Source of the DNA: VRUG01 sp965372745
GTDB taxonomy: Bacteria > Planctomycetota > Phycisphaerae > Sedimentisphaerales > Anaerobacaceae
Assembly: GCA_965372745.1 (NCBI GenBank)
Contig: CBDVDM010000001.1
Span: 124,001 to 188,000 of the forward strand
Length of the DNA: 64,000 bases
Direction: 5' to 3'
The notes under the pieces were generated by a model. That model had not been told where the DNA came from. It did not search any database and saw nothing but the letters and a program-made list of their open reading frames with translations. Within the stretch, counting starts at the first letter, position 1, and each line of letters begins with the position of its first letter. Shown piece by piece: positions 27,758 through 37,187 of this stretch. A program made the translations under genes and the position numbers.

Positions 27758-28672
27758 GTGAGAATAAAAAAATTTAGCCTGCTGTTTGTAATTATAATTT
27801 CAGCAACAGCTTTCGCTTCCTCTCAACAATTTCCGAACTATAGTAATGGTAAACGTATCGGCGGTTTGAAATCAAATTTAATATCAGAGGCATCGGGCAT
27901 AGCAGCAAGCCGGCAAAACCCGGGAGTTTTGTGGGTACATAATGATTCGGGGGACAGTGCAAGATTATTCGCTATATCAAAAAGCGGAGATTTAATCGGA
28001 ATTTACAATATAACTGACGCTACTGCCAATGACTGGGAAGATATTGCAATCGGTCCCGGCCCGAAGGCCAATACAGATTATCTCTATATAGCTGATATTG
28101 GCGATAACGATAAAAAACGCAAATCGGTTAACGTTTATCGAGTTGTCGAGCCGGAAATCAATATGAACAAAAAAGGAGATACATTCAATATCGGGCCGTC
28201 AGAAAAGATTGAATTAAAGTATCCAGACGGAGCAGTTAACGCTGAAACGCTAATGGTCGAGCCTGCAACCGGAGACATATACATAGTAACCAAGAACAAG
28301 GCTCCTGCAAAAATTTATCGTGCAAGGTATCCTCAATCAATAACTGCGCCGACCGTATTGGAGAAAATAGCAAGTATAGATTTAAAAAAGGCAGTCGGGG
28401 GTGACATTTCCGCTGACGGCAAATTAATCATCGTAAAAACAAAGAAAAATATAGTTTTGTGGACCAGACCTTTAGAATCAAATTTGGCAGAGGTTTTCGA
28501 AAAAAGCTATGGTTCTTTACCTGCGATGCCGTTTATATTCGAGCTGCAATGCGAGGCAATATGTTTCGATACTGATTCAAAAAATTATTACACAATAAGC
28601 GAGGGGCTTTTCCCGTCGATATTTTACTATGAGCAAATCGAAGAAAGCAAAAGCATCGCAGATAGCGATTGA
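27758..28672 (+). CDS. Exported beta-propeller-like protein of unknown function
   Basis: From GTG 27758 (AAAGG 7 nt upstream) this encodes about 304 residues with a signal peptide, VRIKKFSLLFVIIISATAFA. A longer form from ATG 27716 is possible. The mature protein has repeated strands typical of an NHL/WD-like propeller, such as EASGIAASRQNPGVLWVHND, WEDIAIGPGP, YLYIADIGDN, NAETLMVEP and ISADGKLIIVKTK. I do not recognise a catalytic motif. It follows pyrC by about 90 bp on the same strand but has no evident link to pyrimidine synthesis. The DIGDN and NDSGD segments could bind metal. Confidence 0.72.
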   Translation: MRIKKFSLLFVIIISATAFASSQQFPNYSNGKRIGGLKSNLISEASGIAASRQNPGVLWVHNDSGDSARLFAISKSGDLIGIYNITDATANDWEDIAIGPGPKANTDYLYIADIGDNDKKRKSVNVYRVVEPEINMNKKGDTFNIGPSEKIELKYPDGAVNAETLMVEPATGDIYIVTKNKAPAKIYRARYPQSITAPTVLEKIASIDLKKAVGGDISADGKLIIVKTKKNIVLWTRPLESNLAEVFEKSYGSLPAMPFIFELQCEAICFDTDSKNYYTISEGLFPSIFYYEQIEESKSIADSD

Positions 28673-28685
28673 AGAAATGAAGATG

Positions 28686-28720
28686 AGTTTTTAGTTTTGA
28701 GATTTTAACTTTGAGTTTAC
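28686..28720. repeat. Heptamer-type repeat before the NYN-domain gene
   Basis: TTTTTAGTTTTGAGATTTTA and the following bases form the same TTTTA(G/A) word pattern seen before pyrB and pyrC. It lies directly upstream of ATG 28724. Confidence 0.55.
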
Positions 28721-28723
28721 AAG

Positions 28724-29203
28724 ATGCCTTTTTTAATTGATGGTTATAATTTGCTTTGGGCGCTCGAAGGTACGAACAGTGACCTTACGCCTGCCAGTGA
28801 CGTTCAATTATGCAAAGTTCTAAGCAAATATTTGAACTCAATAAATGATACAGGCGAGATTGTTTTCGATGGCATTGGCCCGCCGGACAAGGATGTATTC
28901 GAGAATTTAAGTAAACTTGAAGTTATTTTTAGCGGCACAAAAAATGATGCTGATACTATCATTGAAAGAAAAATAGAGGCCAGCACCGCCCCTAAAAGGC
29001 TGACAGTTGTTAGTAGTGATAACAGACTTAGAAAAGCAGGGCGTACGAGGAAAACTGTTACAATAAAATCCGCTCTTTTTTGGTCGCAGGTTCGCAGACA
29101 GCTTCGCCGTCCACGTGGCACAGCAGAGCCGGCGGAAAAACAAGTGGGGCTAAGCCAAAGCGAGACCGAGCAGTGGATGGACTTTTTCGGCCTTGATGAG
29201 TAA
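28724..29203 (+). CDS. YacP-like NYN-domain ribonuclease
   Basis: The protein has 159 residues, with the PIN-like acidic site of the NYN/YacP (DUF901) family: FLIDGYNLLWAL at the N-terminus, VFDGIGPP near 47, DADTIIERKIE near 75 and VVSSDNRLRKAGR near 95. YacP (Rae1) of Bacillus subtilis is a ribosome-associated endoribonuclease. The acidic residues needed for metal binding (D6, D75, D98 region) are present. The C-terminus is basic, then acidic (WMDFFGLDE). The role in this organism is inferred. Confidence 0.85.
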   Translation: MPFLIDGYNLLWALEGTNSDLTPASDVQLCKVLSKYLNSINDTGEIVFDGIGPPDKDVFENLSKLEVIFSGTKNDADTIIERKIEASTAPKRLTVVSSDNRLRKAGRTRKTVTIKSALFWSQVRRQLRRPRGTAEPAEKQVGLSQSETEQWMDFFGLDE

Positions 29204-29209
29204 TTTCTA

Positions 29210-29238
29210 AACACGCATTTTATTACCCTAAAGGGTAT
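29210..29238. repeat. Dispersed element, short copy (3' block only)
   Basis: The sequence ACACGCATTTTATTACCCTA and the following AAGGGTAT match the terminal block of the long copies at 23500-23598 and 33133-33226, with one base change (ACACGC for ACGCGC). It starts 7 bp after the NYN-gene stop codon. Confidence 0.85.
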
Positions 29239-29294
29239 GAGAACAACTTTACACATTTCTTTTCTGTTTGAACCGGATTTTGGCAAATTTTGCA

Positions 29295-29323
29295 TTGATA
29301 ATCTAAGTAAAAAGCTGTATAAG
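29295..29323 (+). promoter_or_regulatory. Promoter of the pyruvate:ferredoxin oxidoreductase gene
   Basis: TTGATA (29295-29300) and TATAAG (29318-29323) are separated by 17 bp, about 45 nt upstream of the ATG. It is one of the best sigma70-like matches in the window. Confidence 0.65.
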
Positions 29324-29371
29324 TAACGATTTATTTCAATTCACATTTAACTTTTAGAAGGTGGAGAAATT

Positions 29372-32300
29372 ATGAGTCGCAAAATGGTTACAATTGATGG
29401 AAACACAGCAGTGGTTCATGTTGCCCATGCCACGAACGAAGTTATTGCAATTTATCCTATTACACCAAGTTCGTCAATGGGCGAGTTCGCTGACGCAAAG
29501 TCAGCAGCAGGCCAGACAAATATATGGGGTACTATTCCTTCGGTTACGGAAATGCAGTCTGAAGCCGGTGCCGCCGGTGCCATTCACGGTGCGCTTGCGA
29601 CCGGTGCATTGTCGACGACCTTTACCGCCTCGCAGGGTCTTTTGCTGATGATACCGAACATGTACAAGATAGCCGGCGAATTACTGCCGACAGTTTTTCA
29701 TGTATCCGCACGTTCGCTGGCCTGCCAGGCATTATCAATTTTCGGCGACCATTCGGATGTTATGGCCTGCAGGCAAATCGGTTTTGCAATGTTGGCAAGT
29801 GCCGGAATTCAGGAGGTAATGGACATGGCCCTGATAGCCCAGCAGTCAACGTTGGCTTCGAGAATTCCTTTCCTGCATTTCTTCGATGGTTTTAGGACCA
29901 GCCACGAGGTGCAAAAGGTCGAGCAGTTCAGCATGGAAGATATACGCTCGATGATTGATGACAAATTTGTGCTTGAACACAAGGCAAGAGCCTTGTCACC
30001 TGACAGACCCCAGATTGGCGGCACTGCCCAGAATCCAGATGTATATTTTCAGGGCAGAGAAACAGTCAACAGATTTTATGATGCAACGCCCCAAATCGTT
30101 CAGGAGACTATGGACAAATTCGCCAAGTTGACCGGCAGAGCATATCATCTTTTTGATTATGTCGGTGCCCCTGACGCTGAAAAGATTATTATTATCATGG
30201 GTTCCGGTGCTGACACTGTACACGAAACCGTTGAATATTTAAATGCCACTGGTGTTAAAGTCGGCGTTTTAAAGATAAGATTGTTTAGACCCTTCAGCAT
30301 TGATGATTTCATTAGCGCTATACCTAAAACCGTCACGAAGATAGTAACTCTCGACAGGACAAAAGAGCCCGGTTCAATCGGCGAACCGCTTTACATGGAT
30401 GTAAGGACCGCTGTCGGTGAGGCAATGGGTAAGGGACAGACCCATTTCAACGACTATCCGCTCATAATCGGAGGCAGATATGGCCTGGGTTCCAAGGAGT
30501 TTACACCTGCAATGGTAAAAGCTGTGTTCGATAATCTCGACGCCGCCGAACCGAAGAACGGTTTTACCGTTGGTATTCTCGATGACGTCACCAATAGAAG
30601 TCTTGACGTTGATGAATCTTTTGAAGTTGAAAGCAAAGGTGTTTATACTGCAATGTTTTATGGGTTAGGTTCAGACGGTACCGTCGGAGCAAACAAAAAC
30701 TCCATTAAAATAATCGGCGAGCAAACCGACAATTACGCTCAGGGCTATTTCGTATACGATTCGAAAAAAGCCGGCGCCGTCACAATTTCGCACCTGCGAT
30801 TCGGTAAAGAGCTTATACGAAAGCCTTACCTTGTCACAAAAGCTGATTTTGTGGCCTGCCACAATCCGAGCTTCCTTGAAAAATATGACATGCTTTCTGA
30901 CGCCAAAGATGGAGCCGTCTTCCTGCTGACAAGCAGTCACAGCGCAGATGAGACATGGGATATACTGCCGCAGGAAGTACAAAAACAGATTATTGATAAA
31001 AAGCTTAAGTTCTATGTAATTGATGCGATTTCCTTAGCTGTGAAACTTGGCTTAGGCGCACATATTAACGTCATCATGCAGACAGCGTTCTTCAAGATAA
31101 GTGACATCATTCCAATCGAGACTGCTGTAAAAGCTATCAAGGATGCTATCAGGAAAACCTACGGCAAAAAAGGTGACAAGGTTGTCGAAATGAACAATTC
31201 TGCTGTCGATGGTGCTCTCGACAAAATTTTCGAGGTCAAAGTTCCGTCTACAGTAACGAGTAAAATAAAAATGCCGCCTGTTGTTCCTGATGATGCGCCT
31301 GAATTTGTTCAGCAGGTAACCGGCGAGATTATGGCACGAAAGGGTGATAAGCTGCCTGTTAGTAAGATGCCTATTGATGGAAAATTTCCAACCGGTACAA
31401 CAAAATATGAAAAACGTAACATCGGTATAAATATTCCCGAGTGGCAGCCGGAAGTTTGTATACAGTGTGGCCGGTGTTCATTAGTCTGCCCACATGCAGC
31501 CATCAGGATTAAAGCTTATGCTCCTGAAGTGCTCGAAGGCGCTCCGGAAAAATTCAAAAGTGTCGATGCCAAGGGCAAAGACCTGGCTGGCATGAAGTTT
31601 ACAGTTCAGGTCGCACCGGAAGACTGCACCGGCTGCGGCAATTGTATTGTGGCATGTCCCGGACTTGAAAAGGACGAAAACAAACAGCCAACAGGGCGAA
31701 AAGCTATCAACATGGTTACGCAGGAGCCTATACGTGCTCAGGAAAGAGATAATTATGATTTCTTTCTGTCTATACCGGATACTGACCCGAAACTATTTAA
31801 TCGCGATACGGTAAAGGGCAGCCAGTTTATCAAGGCACTGTTCGAATACTCAGGTGCCTGTGCAGGTTGTGGCGAGACCGCATGTGTCAAACTCCTGACC
31901 CAGTTGTTTGGTGACCGTGCTTTTATTGGTAATGCCACAGGCTGTTCATCGATTTATGGCGGCAATTTGCCGACCACACCTTATACCACAAGAGCTGACG
32001 GCAGGGGACCGACATGGAGCAACAGCTTATTCGAGGACAATGCTGAATTTGCCATGGGTATGCGTTTGACAGTCGACAAGTTTAAAGAATATGCACTTGA
32101 GCTTTTGGATAAAGTCAAAACCGCAGGCTGTGTAGAAGCTAAACTGGCTGACGAAATCAGACAGGCAGCAATTGCTAACGAAGCTGACCAGCAGGCAATC
32201 GAGGACCAGCGTGAACGCATTGAGCAATTGAAAACGCAATGTGAAAAAAGTAAATGTGAACAGTGCACCCAGTTGCTAAGCGTTGCTGACTATCTCGTAC

Positions 32301-32965
32301 GCAAATCTGTTTGGGCATTAGGTGGTGACGGCTGGGCATATGATATTGGTTATGGAGGCCTTGACCATGTCTTGGCGAGCGGCGCTGATGTCAATATACT
32401 TGTGCTGGATACCGAGGTTTATTCGAATACCGGCGGGCAGATGTCAAAAGCTACACCGCGGGGTGCAATTGCCAAGTTTGCAGCAGGCGGTAAATCCACG
32501 CCCAAAAAGAGCCTCGGGCTTTTGGCAATGACTTACGGTAATATCTACGTCGCCAACGTAGCGATGGGTGCTAACCCGAATCAAATTGTGAAGGCCTTCA
32601 TTGAGGCGGAAGCATACCCGGGACCGTCATTGATTATTGCCTATACTCACTGTATTGCTCATGGCATCGATATGACTAAGGGCTACGACGAGCAGAAAAA
32701 GGCGGTCGAGTGCGGTCATTTTCCGTTGTATAGATTCAATCCATTGCTAAAGGCAGAGGGTAAGAATCCGTTACAGCTTGACTCCAAACCTCCCACACTT
32801 GATTTCGAGGAATATGCTTTAGGTGAGAACCGCTGGCGGGCATTGCAGAAATCAAACCCCCAGGCTGCTGCTGAACTGATAAAACTTGCCAAAGAAGATG
32901 CTATTCACCGATATGCCCTTATGGAGCAGCTTGCTAAAATTTCGCTTGGAAGTAACGAACAATAG
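29372..32965 (+). CDS. nifJ: Pyruvate:ferredoxin (flavodoxin) oxidoreductase
   Basis: This single-chain enzyme oxidises pyruvate with CoA to acetyl-CoA, CO2 and reduced ferredoxin. It has 1197 residues with the full domain order: a pyrimidine-binding TPP domain (IYPITPSSSMGE), domain II (near 260-360), the gamma domain (FYGLGSDGTVGANKNSIKII), a 2[4Fe-4S] ferredoxin domain (CIQCGRCSLVCP near 695; CTGCGNCIVACP near 752) and a C-terminal TPP domain (GDGWAYDIGYGGLDH near 985; NTGGQMSKATPRGA). The CAGCGETACVKLL segment supplies the third cluster ligands. GGTGGAG precedes ATG 29372. It is a strong marker of anaerobic metabolism and forms a monocistronic unit with its own promoter. Confidence 0.98.
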   Translation: MSRKMVTIDGNTAVVHVAHATNEVIAIYPITPSSSMGEFADAKSAAGQTNIWGTIPSVTEMQSEAGAAGAIHGALATGALSTTFTASQGLLLMIPNMYKIAGELLPTVFHVSARSLACQALSIFGDHSDVMACRQIGFAMLASAGIQEVMDMALIAQQSTLASRIPFLHFFDGFRTSHEVQKVEQFSMEDIRSMIDDKFVLEHKARALSPDRPQIGGTAQNPDVYFQGRETVNRFYDATPQIVQETMDKFAKLTGRAYHLFDYVGAPDAEKIIIIMGSGADTVHETVEYLNATGVKVGVLKIRLFRPFSIDDFISAIPKTVTKIVTLDRTKEPGSIGEPLYMDVRTAVGEAMGKGQTHFNDYPLIIGGRYGLGSKEFTPAMVKAVFDNLDAAEPKNGFTVGILDDVTNRSLDVDESFEVESKGVYTAMFYGLGSDGTVGANKNSIKIIGEQTDNYAQGYFVYDSKKAGAVTISHLRFGKELIRKPYLVTKADFVACHNPSFLEKYDMLSDAKDGAVFLLTSSHSADETWDILPQEVQKQIIDKKLKFYVIDAISLAVKLGLGAHINVIMQTAFFKISDIIPIETAVKAIKDAIRKTYGKKGDKVVEMNNSAVDGALDKIFEVKVPSTVTSKIKMPPVVPDDAPEFVQQVTGEIMARKGDKLPVSKMPIDGKFPTGTTKYEKRNIGINIPEWQPEVCIQCGRCSLVCPHAAIRIKAYAPEVLEGAPEKFKSVDAKGKDLAGMKFTVQVAPEDCTGCGNCIVACPGLEKDENKQPTGRKAINMVTQEPIRAQERDNYDFFLSIPDTDPKLFNRDTVKGSQFIKALFEYSGACAGCGETACVKLLTQLFGDRAFIGNATGCSSIYGGNLPTTPYTTRADGRGPTWSNSLFEDNAEFAMGMRLTVDKFKEYALELLDKVKTAGCVEAKLADEIRQAAIANEADQQAIEDQRERIEQLKTQCEKSKCEQCTQLLSVADYLVRKSVWALGGDGWAYDIGYGGLDHVLASGADVNILVLDTEVYSNTGGQMSKATPRGAIAKFAAGGKSTPKKSLGLLAMTYGNIYVANVAMGANPNQIVKAFIEAEAYPGPSLIIAYTHCIAHGIDMTKGYDEQKKAVECGHFPLYRFNPLLKAEGKNPLQLDSKPPTLDFEEYALGENRWRALQKSNPQAAAELIKLAKEDAIHRYALMEQLAKISLGSNEQ

Positions 32966-33132
32966 AATCTTAGCTTATTGCAATTGCCTTGTGTTCGAGA
33001 GTTTTTCAAGTCATATTTGAGAAAAACTTCTTTCGAATACAGGGCAGTTTTATGCGTTATCTTTTGGGGGTGGGAATAGAAACTTGAGGCTGTTTTGGCC
33101 AAAAAGCGGTCTTTTTCTAAAATAGAGTAAAA

Positions 33133-33226
33133 CCAATTCCGATTAATAATTACGCTTTAATGCGCGTGGTAAGAACCTTTATACAAACAATTCCATAAAC
33201 GCGCATTTTATTACCCTAAAGGGTAT
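33133..33226. repeat. Dispersed ~100-bp element, long copy 2
   Basis: The block order is the same as at 23500-23598: CCAATTCCGATTAATAATTA, CGCTTTAATGCGCG, AACCTTTATACAAACAA, then AACGCGCATTTTATTACCCT and AAAGGGTAT. The outer blocks are nearly identical and the 10-15 bp joints vary. It sits in the 790-bp gap between nifJ and the exopolysaccharide operon. Confidence 0.85.
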
Positions 33227-33755
33227 AGGGTTTTAAAATTTGATTGTTTTTATCGAAATTTTAATTTTTTTTCTACCTTTGAAGCTTCCTTATTCATACT
33301 GGTATCAGGATAATTATAGGGCACAGCAATTGCCTGAAACCGAACAAATCATGCCCTCTTAAAGTATATTAAAGTATTATTTTTTTATTGAAAGCCTGAA
33401 GTTGATTTAGGCAAACATGCAACTGCGAATACAACCTCTTTAGGTATGCGTAGTTACGAAAAATAAGAAGCATTTTTTTCATGCCAATCTTGTTTTTCAC
33501 ACCTGAAAAATTATAGGACCAGGACGTCCCGGAATACTAATCGCCGATAGGATTTAATTTCTTTGTAACATTGGCTTTATGACAGTTAAAAAAGTTAAGC
33601 GCAGAGGGTGTTAAACCGATAAATTTTAGCAAAGCAGCAGGATTTGTTAACGAACCGCAACCATGATTGTGGTCAAATTATACGTTAAAGCAGAGAAAAG
33701 TTGGTTTTGTTATTTAACGACTAAGAGGCAACAAACTTTGAGAGAATGTAAAGAT
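33227..33755. other. Long AT-rich leader region of the exopolysaccharide operon
   Basis: No gene is supported here. It contains a 13-bp stem with two mismatches (33419-33431 with 33445-33457, 13-nt loop CAACCTCTTTAGG). It also has a GCCGATAG word at 33543-33550, as upstream of the PilZ gene. No sigma54 site and no GEMM-type c-di-GMP riboswitch could be recognised. Confidence 0.4.
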
Positions 33756-35396
33756 ATGAAAAGGACGCGGATTGTATCAGCAGCATTGTTTTTGCTTATT
33801 TTGGCCTTTTACTCAACTGGCTGTAGTGATAAGTTTTTTGACCCTGGCCAGGTAGGGAGATTTCGCCCTGTGCCGGCTGTGAATGTAATACTGGATTCGC
33901 TGGGAGTTGCAGAGGAAACACCTCCGGCCTGGGAAACGGGTGAAGAGCCTAAACCGGTTGATGTTATGGCTTATGAAACTGATTATGTTTTAGGGTCTGG
34001 CGATATTATAAGAATATCTATTTTTGAATTGCTCCAGCAGGGTGTCCCTTTCGTCAACGACTATGTTATCACCGAAACCGGTAAAATATCCATTACAGAA
34101 GTCGGTGTTATCGATGCTGCCGGACTGACAGAATCTCAGCTCGAAGAGGAATTAAAACAAATCCTTTCACCGGGCATACTGAAAGACCCGGCAGTTTCAG
34201 CAATCCTGCTTCGTTCCGAGCAGCGTACTTATTCAATACAAGGCAATGGTGTGCCGCGGCCAAGTAGATACGAAATTCCGCGGTATGATTTCAGGTTGCT
34301 TGACGCCCTTGCCCTGTCCGGTGGTATCAGCCAGTTTAATACAAGCTACGTTTATGTTTCAAGACAGATTACCGGTCAGGAAGAAATTTCTGAACAGGAA
34401 TTTGCCGAGCCGCTCAAGCCGCAGGTTATAGAACCAGCCGGGCAGCAGGGTGCAAAGCCGGTTGATTTGCAAAAACTGATTAAGCCTGAGCAGGAAATGA
34501 TAGAGATTATTGCACCTCGGGCATCAGGGCAATGGCATGAAAATAAAATAATTATAACTTTGGCAGAGATGGTAACTGATAAGGAACTTGCAGAAGCTGC
34601 ATTGCCCGAAGGTTTTGAATTGCCGGTCACTAATTTGCAGGACGAAAATAAACTTGATAATCAATATGCTGAACAAGCTGAACAGGTTATCATTGATAAA
34701 CCAATTAATGAGGTCAATGCCGGACGAATTGAATGGATATTTAGAGATGGCAGATGGGTTCCTCTTCAGGTTGGTCGTCGCCGGCCCGCTGAACCGGTTG
34801 ATAAAATCGAACTGAAGAAAGTATTTGAACCGTTAAGAGGAAAAGAGAGGATGGATTTTGGTTGGGATCAGCTGGAAAGTGGCGGTCAAAAGACAAGGGT
34901 TATAAAGGTTCCTGCTGACAAACTACTCGGTGGTGACCCGCGTTATAATATTATTGTTAGGCCGGGTGATAATATCCATGTTCCTCTTGATATTATGGGT
35001 GAATTCTATATCATGGGCAATACGACCCACCAGGGCTTTATTAATCTTACCGGCAGGCCTATGACTTTAAAGATGGCCATAGCTGCTGCTGGAGGCCTGG
35101 GACCGTTAGCTTGGCCGAAACGTTGCGAGGTCACAAGGAGAATCAGTAAAAACAAAGAAGAGACCGTGATGGTGGACCTGAATAAGATAGCCAGTGGAGA
35201 GCAGCCTGACTTCTTTATTAAACCGAATGATTTGATTAATGTGGGAACACACCCAACTGCGATATGGAGAGCGGTTTTGCGAAATTCGTTCAGGGCAACT
35301 TATGGTTTTGGTTTTATATATGACCGTAACTTTGCAGACAGAGATTATTATACCAGTAGACCAATTCCATCTTTTTTAACAGGTTTGTTTAATTAG
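33756..35396 (+). CDS. Wza-like polysaccharide export lipoprotein (Poly_export/SLBB)
   Basis: From ATG 33756 this encodes 546 residues. It starts MKRTRIVSAALFLLILAFYSTGC, a lipoprotein signal with Cys23. A polysaccharide-export domain follows (YVLGSGDIIRISIFELLQQG...VITETGKISITEVGVIDAAGLT), then SLBB-like segments (YSIQGNGVPRPSRYEI; FYIMGNTTHQGFINLTGRPMTLKMAIAAAGGLG) separated by a long charged linker. Proteins of this type form the outer-membrane exit channel for exopolysaccharide. The longer form from 33663 has no signal peptide at its N-terminus, so it is not preferred. The linker of roughly 250 residues makes it longer than typical Wza (about 380). It is the first gene of the exosortase-linked operon; the next gene starts 12 bp later. 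Confidence 0.88.
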   Translation: MKRTRIVSAALFLLILAFYSTGCSDKFFDPGQVGRFRPVPAVNVILDSLGVAEETPPAWETGEEPKPVDVMAYETDYVLGSGDIIRISIFELLQQGVPFVNDYVITETGKISITEVGVIDAAGLTESQLEEELKQILSPGILKDPAVSAILLRSEQRTYSIQGNGVPRPSRYEIPRYDFRLLDALALSGGISQFNTSYVYVSRQITGQEEISEQEFAEPLKPQVIEPAGQQGAKPVDLQKLIKPEQEMIEIIAPRASGQWHENKIIITLAEMVTDKELAEAALPEGFELPVTNLQDENKLDNQYAEQAEQVIIDKPINEVNAGRIEWIFRDGRWVPLQVGRRRPAEPVDKIELKKVFEPLRGKERMDFGWDQLESGGQKTRVIKVPADKLLGGDPRYNIIVRPGDNIHVPLDIMGEFYIMGNTTHQGFINLTGRPMTLKMAIAAAGGLGPLAWPKRCEVTRRISKNKEETVMVDLNKIASGEQPDFFIKPNDLINVGTHPTAIWRAVLRNSFRATYGFGFIYDRNFADRDYYTSRPIPSFLTGLFN

Positions 35397-35408
35397 AATC
35401 TATTATTT

Positions 35409-36383
35409 ATGACAGAATATATCACTCCTTCTGTTGCGGGAAAACAAAAAGCAAATGCCTCTTATACAAGTTGGCTCGAGCTTGGGGTTCATAATTATAT
35501 CAAGATACTGATTATTGCATTATTGTTTTGGTATCTTTTTCGCGTGGAGATTGACAGTATTGTTAAAAAGTGGATTACTGACCCAAGCTGGTCTCATGGC
35601 TTTCTCATCCCGTTTTTTAGTTTATATTTCATTAATCAACACAAAAGTGACATCCTGGCACTTAAAATCAGACCCAGTTACATAGGTCTGTTTTTTTTGA
35701 TTTGCGGGATTTTGTTTTATCCACTGAATATAGTGCACTTTCAATATGGTTATCTTAAACCTATCGGCATGATAGCAACTCTTGGTGCCATGGTTTTATT
35801 TTTAGGTGGATGGTCACTGGTTAAATATACATGGCTTCCGATTGGTTTTTTGGTTTTTGCTGTTCCTTTACCACAGAGATATTATGTTGCAATTACCATG
35901 CCTATGCGAATATTTGCTGCGAAAATTTCCACCTTTTTACTAAATCTGGTCAATGACTTGAATGCTACAGTAAGCGGGGTAGTGATAGATGTTATATATA
36001 AAGGCCAGAGAATGGACCCGCCGCTTAATGTTGCTGATGCGTGCAGCGGGATGAGATTATTGATGGCTTTCCTGGCTTTGGGCGTTGCTATGGCATATCT
36101 TCACTATAGACCCGTGTGGCAGCGAGTTATTTTGTTAGCTACAACAATTCCGATAGCAGTCTTTTGTAATATCATCAGAGTTACTGCCACAGGTTTTATC
36201 TATGTGCTGGGAAATCCGAAGTATGCACAGGGAATCTATCATGACCTGCTTGGAATGTTGATGTTGCCGTTGGCTTTTGGCCTATATGGTTTCATTGCAT
36301 GGTTTATGTCGAGTTTGTTTATTGAAGAGCTTTCTCCTGAGATGAAAAAAGAGAATGTTATTATTCGAAATCGTCGAACGTGA
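35409..36383 (+). CDS. Exosortase (EpsH/XrtA family)
   Basis: This integral-membrane cysteine transpeptidase cleaves and sorts proteins with PEP-CTERM-like tails. It has 324 residues with about 8 hydrophobic segments. The catalytic triad is intact: Cys212 in ADACSGMR, Arg257 in CNIIRV and His278 in YHDLLG. The early WSHGFLIPF motif (about 61-69) is typical. It lies between the Wza-like gene and an EpsI-like gene, the classic exopolysaccharide-associated layout. No PEP-CTERM protein was found in this window, so its targets must be elsewhere. The stop codon overlaps the GTG start of the next gene. Confidence 0.95.
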   Translation: MTEYITPSVAGKQKANASYTSWLELGVHNYIKILIIALLFWYLFRVEIDSIVKKWITDPSWSHGFLIPFFSLYFINQHKSDILALKIRPSYIGLFFLICGILFYPLNIVHFQYGYLKPIGMIATLGAMVLFLGGWSLVKYTWLPIGFLVFAVPLPQRYYVAITMPMRIFAAKISTFLLNLVNDLNATVSGVVIDVIYKGQRMDPPLNVADACSGMRLLMAFLALGVAMAYLHYRPVWQRVILLATTIPIAVFCNIIRVTATGFIYVLGNPKYAQGIYHDLLGMLMLPLAFGLYGFIAWFMSSLFIEELSPEMKKENVIIRNRRT

Positions 36384-37156
36384 GTCCACAAATGGGATTT
36401 AGGATGAGCAATACAATAAAGGTTTACCTTCAACCGGCTTTTTTGATATGTGTACTGGTGCTTGTAGTCGCTAACAGTGGCATGTCGGTTGCTATCAGGC
36501 ATTTCGATGTCTATCTCAAAAAAGAACCTATGCCTTTAAAAAAATCCTTTGAGCTATTGGATGAGAAGACGTTGGAACCATATAGGGTTGTGTCGAAACT
36601 GAAAATCAAAAACAAAGATGTCCTGGCGGCTCTGGGTACAGAAGATTATATCCAATGGATACTCGATGACACTACTGTCGCCGAGAACAGTCCTGTACGA
36701 AAGTTTCTGCTTTTTATTACTTATTACGAATTACCAGACAGAGTACCGCATGTGCCTGAAGAATGTTACACTGGTGGCGGATACCAGAAAATGACATCTG
36801 AAGCAGTAACGTTTGTTCTAAACACACCTGTCTTTAAGGAAGAAATTCCGGTAAGATACATGATATTTGGAAAAGCAGGTCATACTTTTAGACAGTTGCT
36901 TGCGGGTACGAAATTTCCGGTTGTCTATCTTTTCAAAGTCAATGGACTGTATGGAAATAGCAGGGAGGATGCTCGAATAGCATTAAATAAGAACATTTTC
37001 GGTAAATATTCGTATTTCTCAAAAATAGAATTAGTGTTTAATCAAAAGGCTGTTTCTCCGGATAAAGAAGAAACGCTCGAAGCCGGTAAAAAGATTTTAA
37101 GTTTAATTTTACCTGTTTTAGAATCCGAGTACTGGCCTGATTGGGACAGTAGATAA
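36380..37156 (+). CDS. EpsI-like exosortase-associated protein (DUF3485)
   Basis: The protein has about 258 residues with one N-terminal membrane segment (FLICVLVLVVANSGMSVAI, about 22-40) and an EpsI-type external domain. The diagnostic segment is HVPEECYTGGGYQ near residue 124, and FGKAGHTFRQLL follows. EpsI domains normally travel with exosortases, in some bacteria as a C-terminal fusion; their biochemical role is unsettled. The GTG 36380 overlaps the exosortase stop (GTGA), suggesting translational coupling. ATG 36392 and ATG 36404 are alternative starts. Confidence 0.85.
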   Translation: MSPQMGFRMSNTIKVYLQPAFLICVLVLVVANSGMSVAIRHFDVYLKKEPMPLKKSFELLDEKTLEPYRVVSKLKIKNKDVLAALGTEDYIQWILDDTTVAENSPVRKFLLFITYYELPDRVPHVPEECYTGGGYQKMTSEAVTFVLNTPVFKEEIPVRYMIFGKAGHTFRQLLAGTKFPVVYLFKVNGLYGNSREDARIALNKNIFGKYSYFSKIELVFNQKAVSPDKEETLEAGKKILSLILPVLESEYWPDWDSR

Positions 37157-37187
37157 AACCGTTAACTTAACTATATGAGGATAAATT

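Noticed and set aside
33227..33755. GEMM c-di-GMP riboswitch before the exopolysaccharide operon
   Set aside because: The conserved core and paired elements of GEMM are not present; only an unrelated stem was seen.
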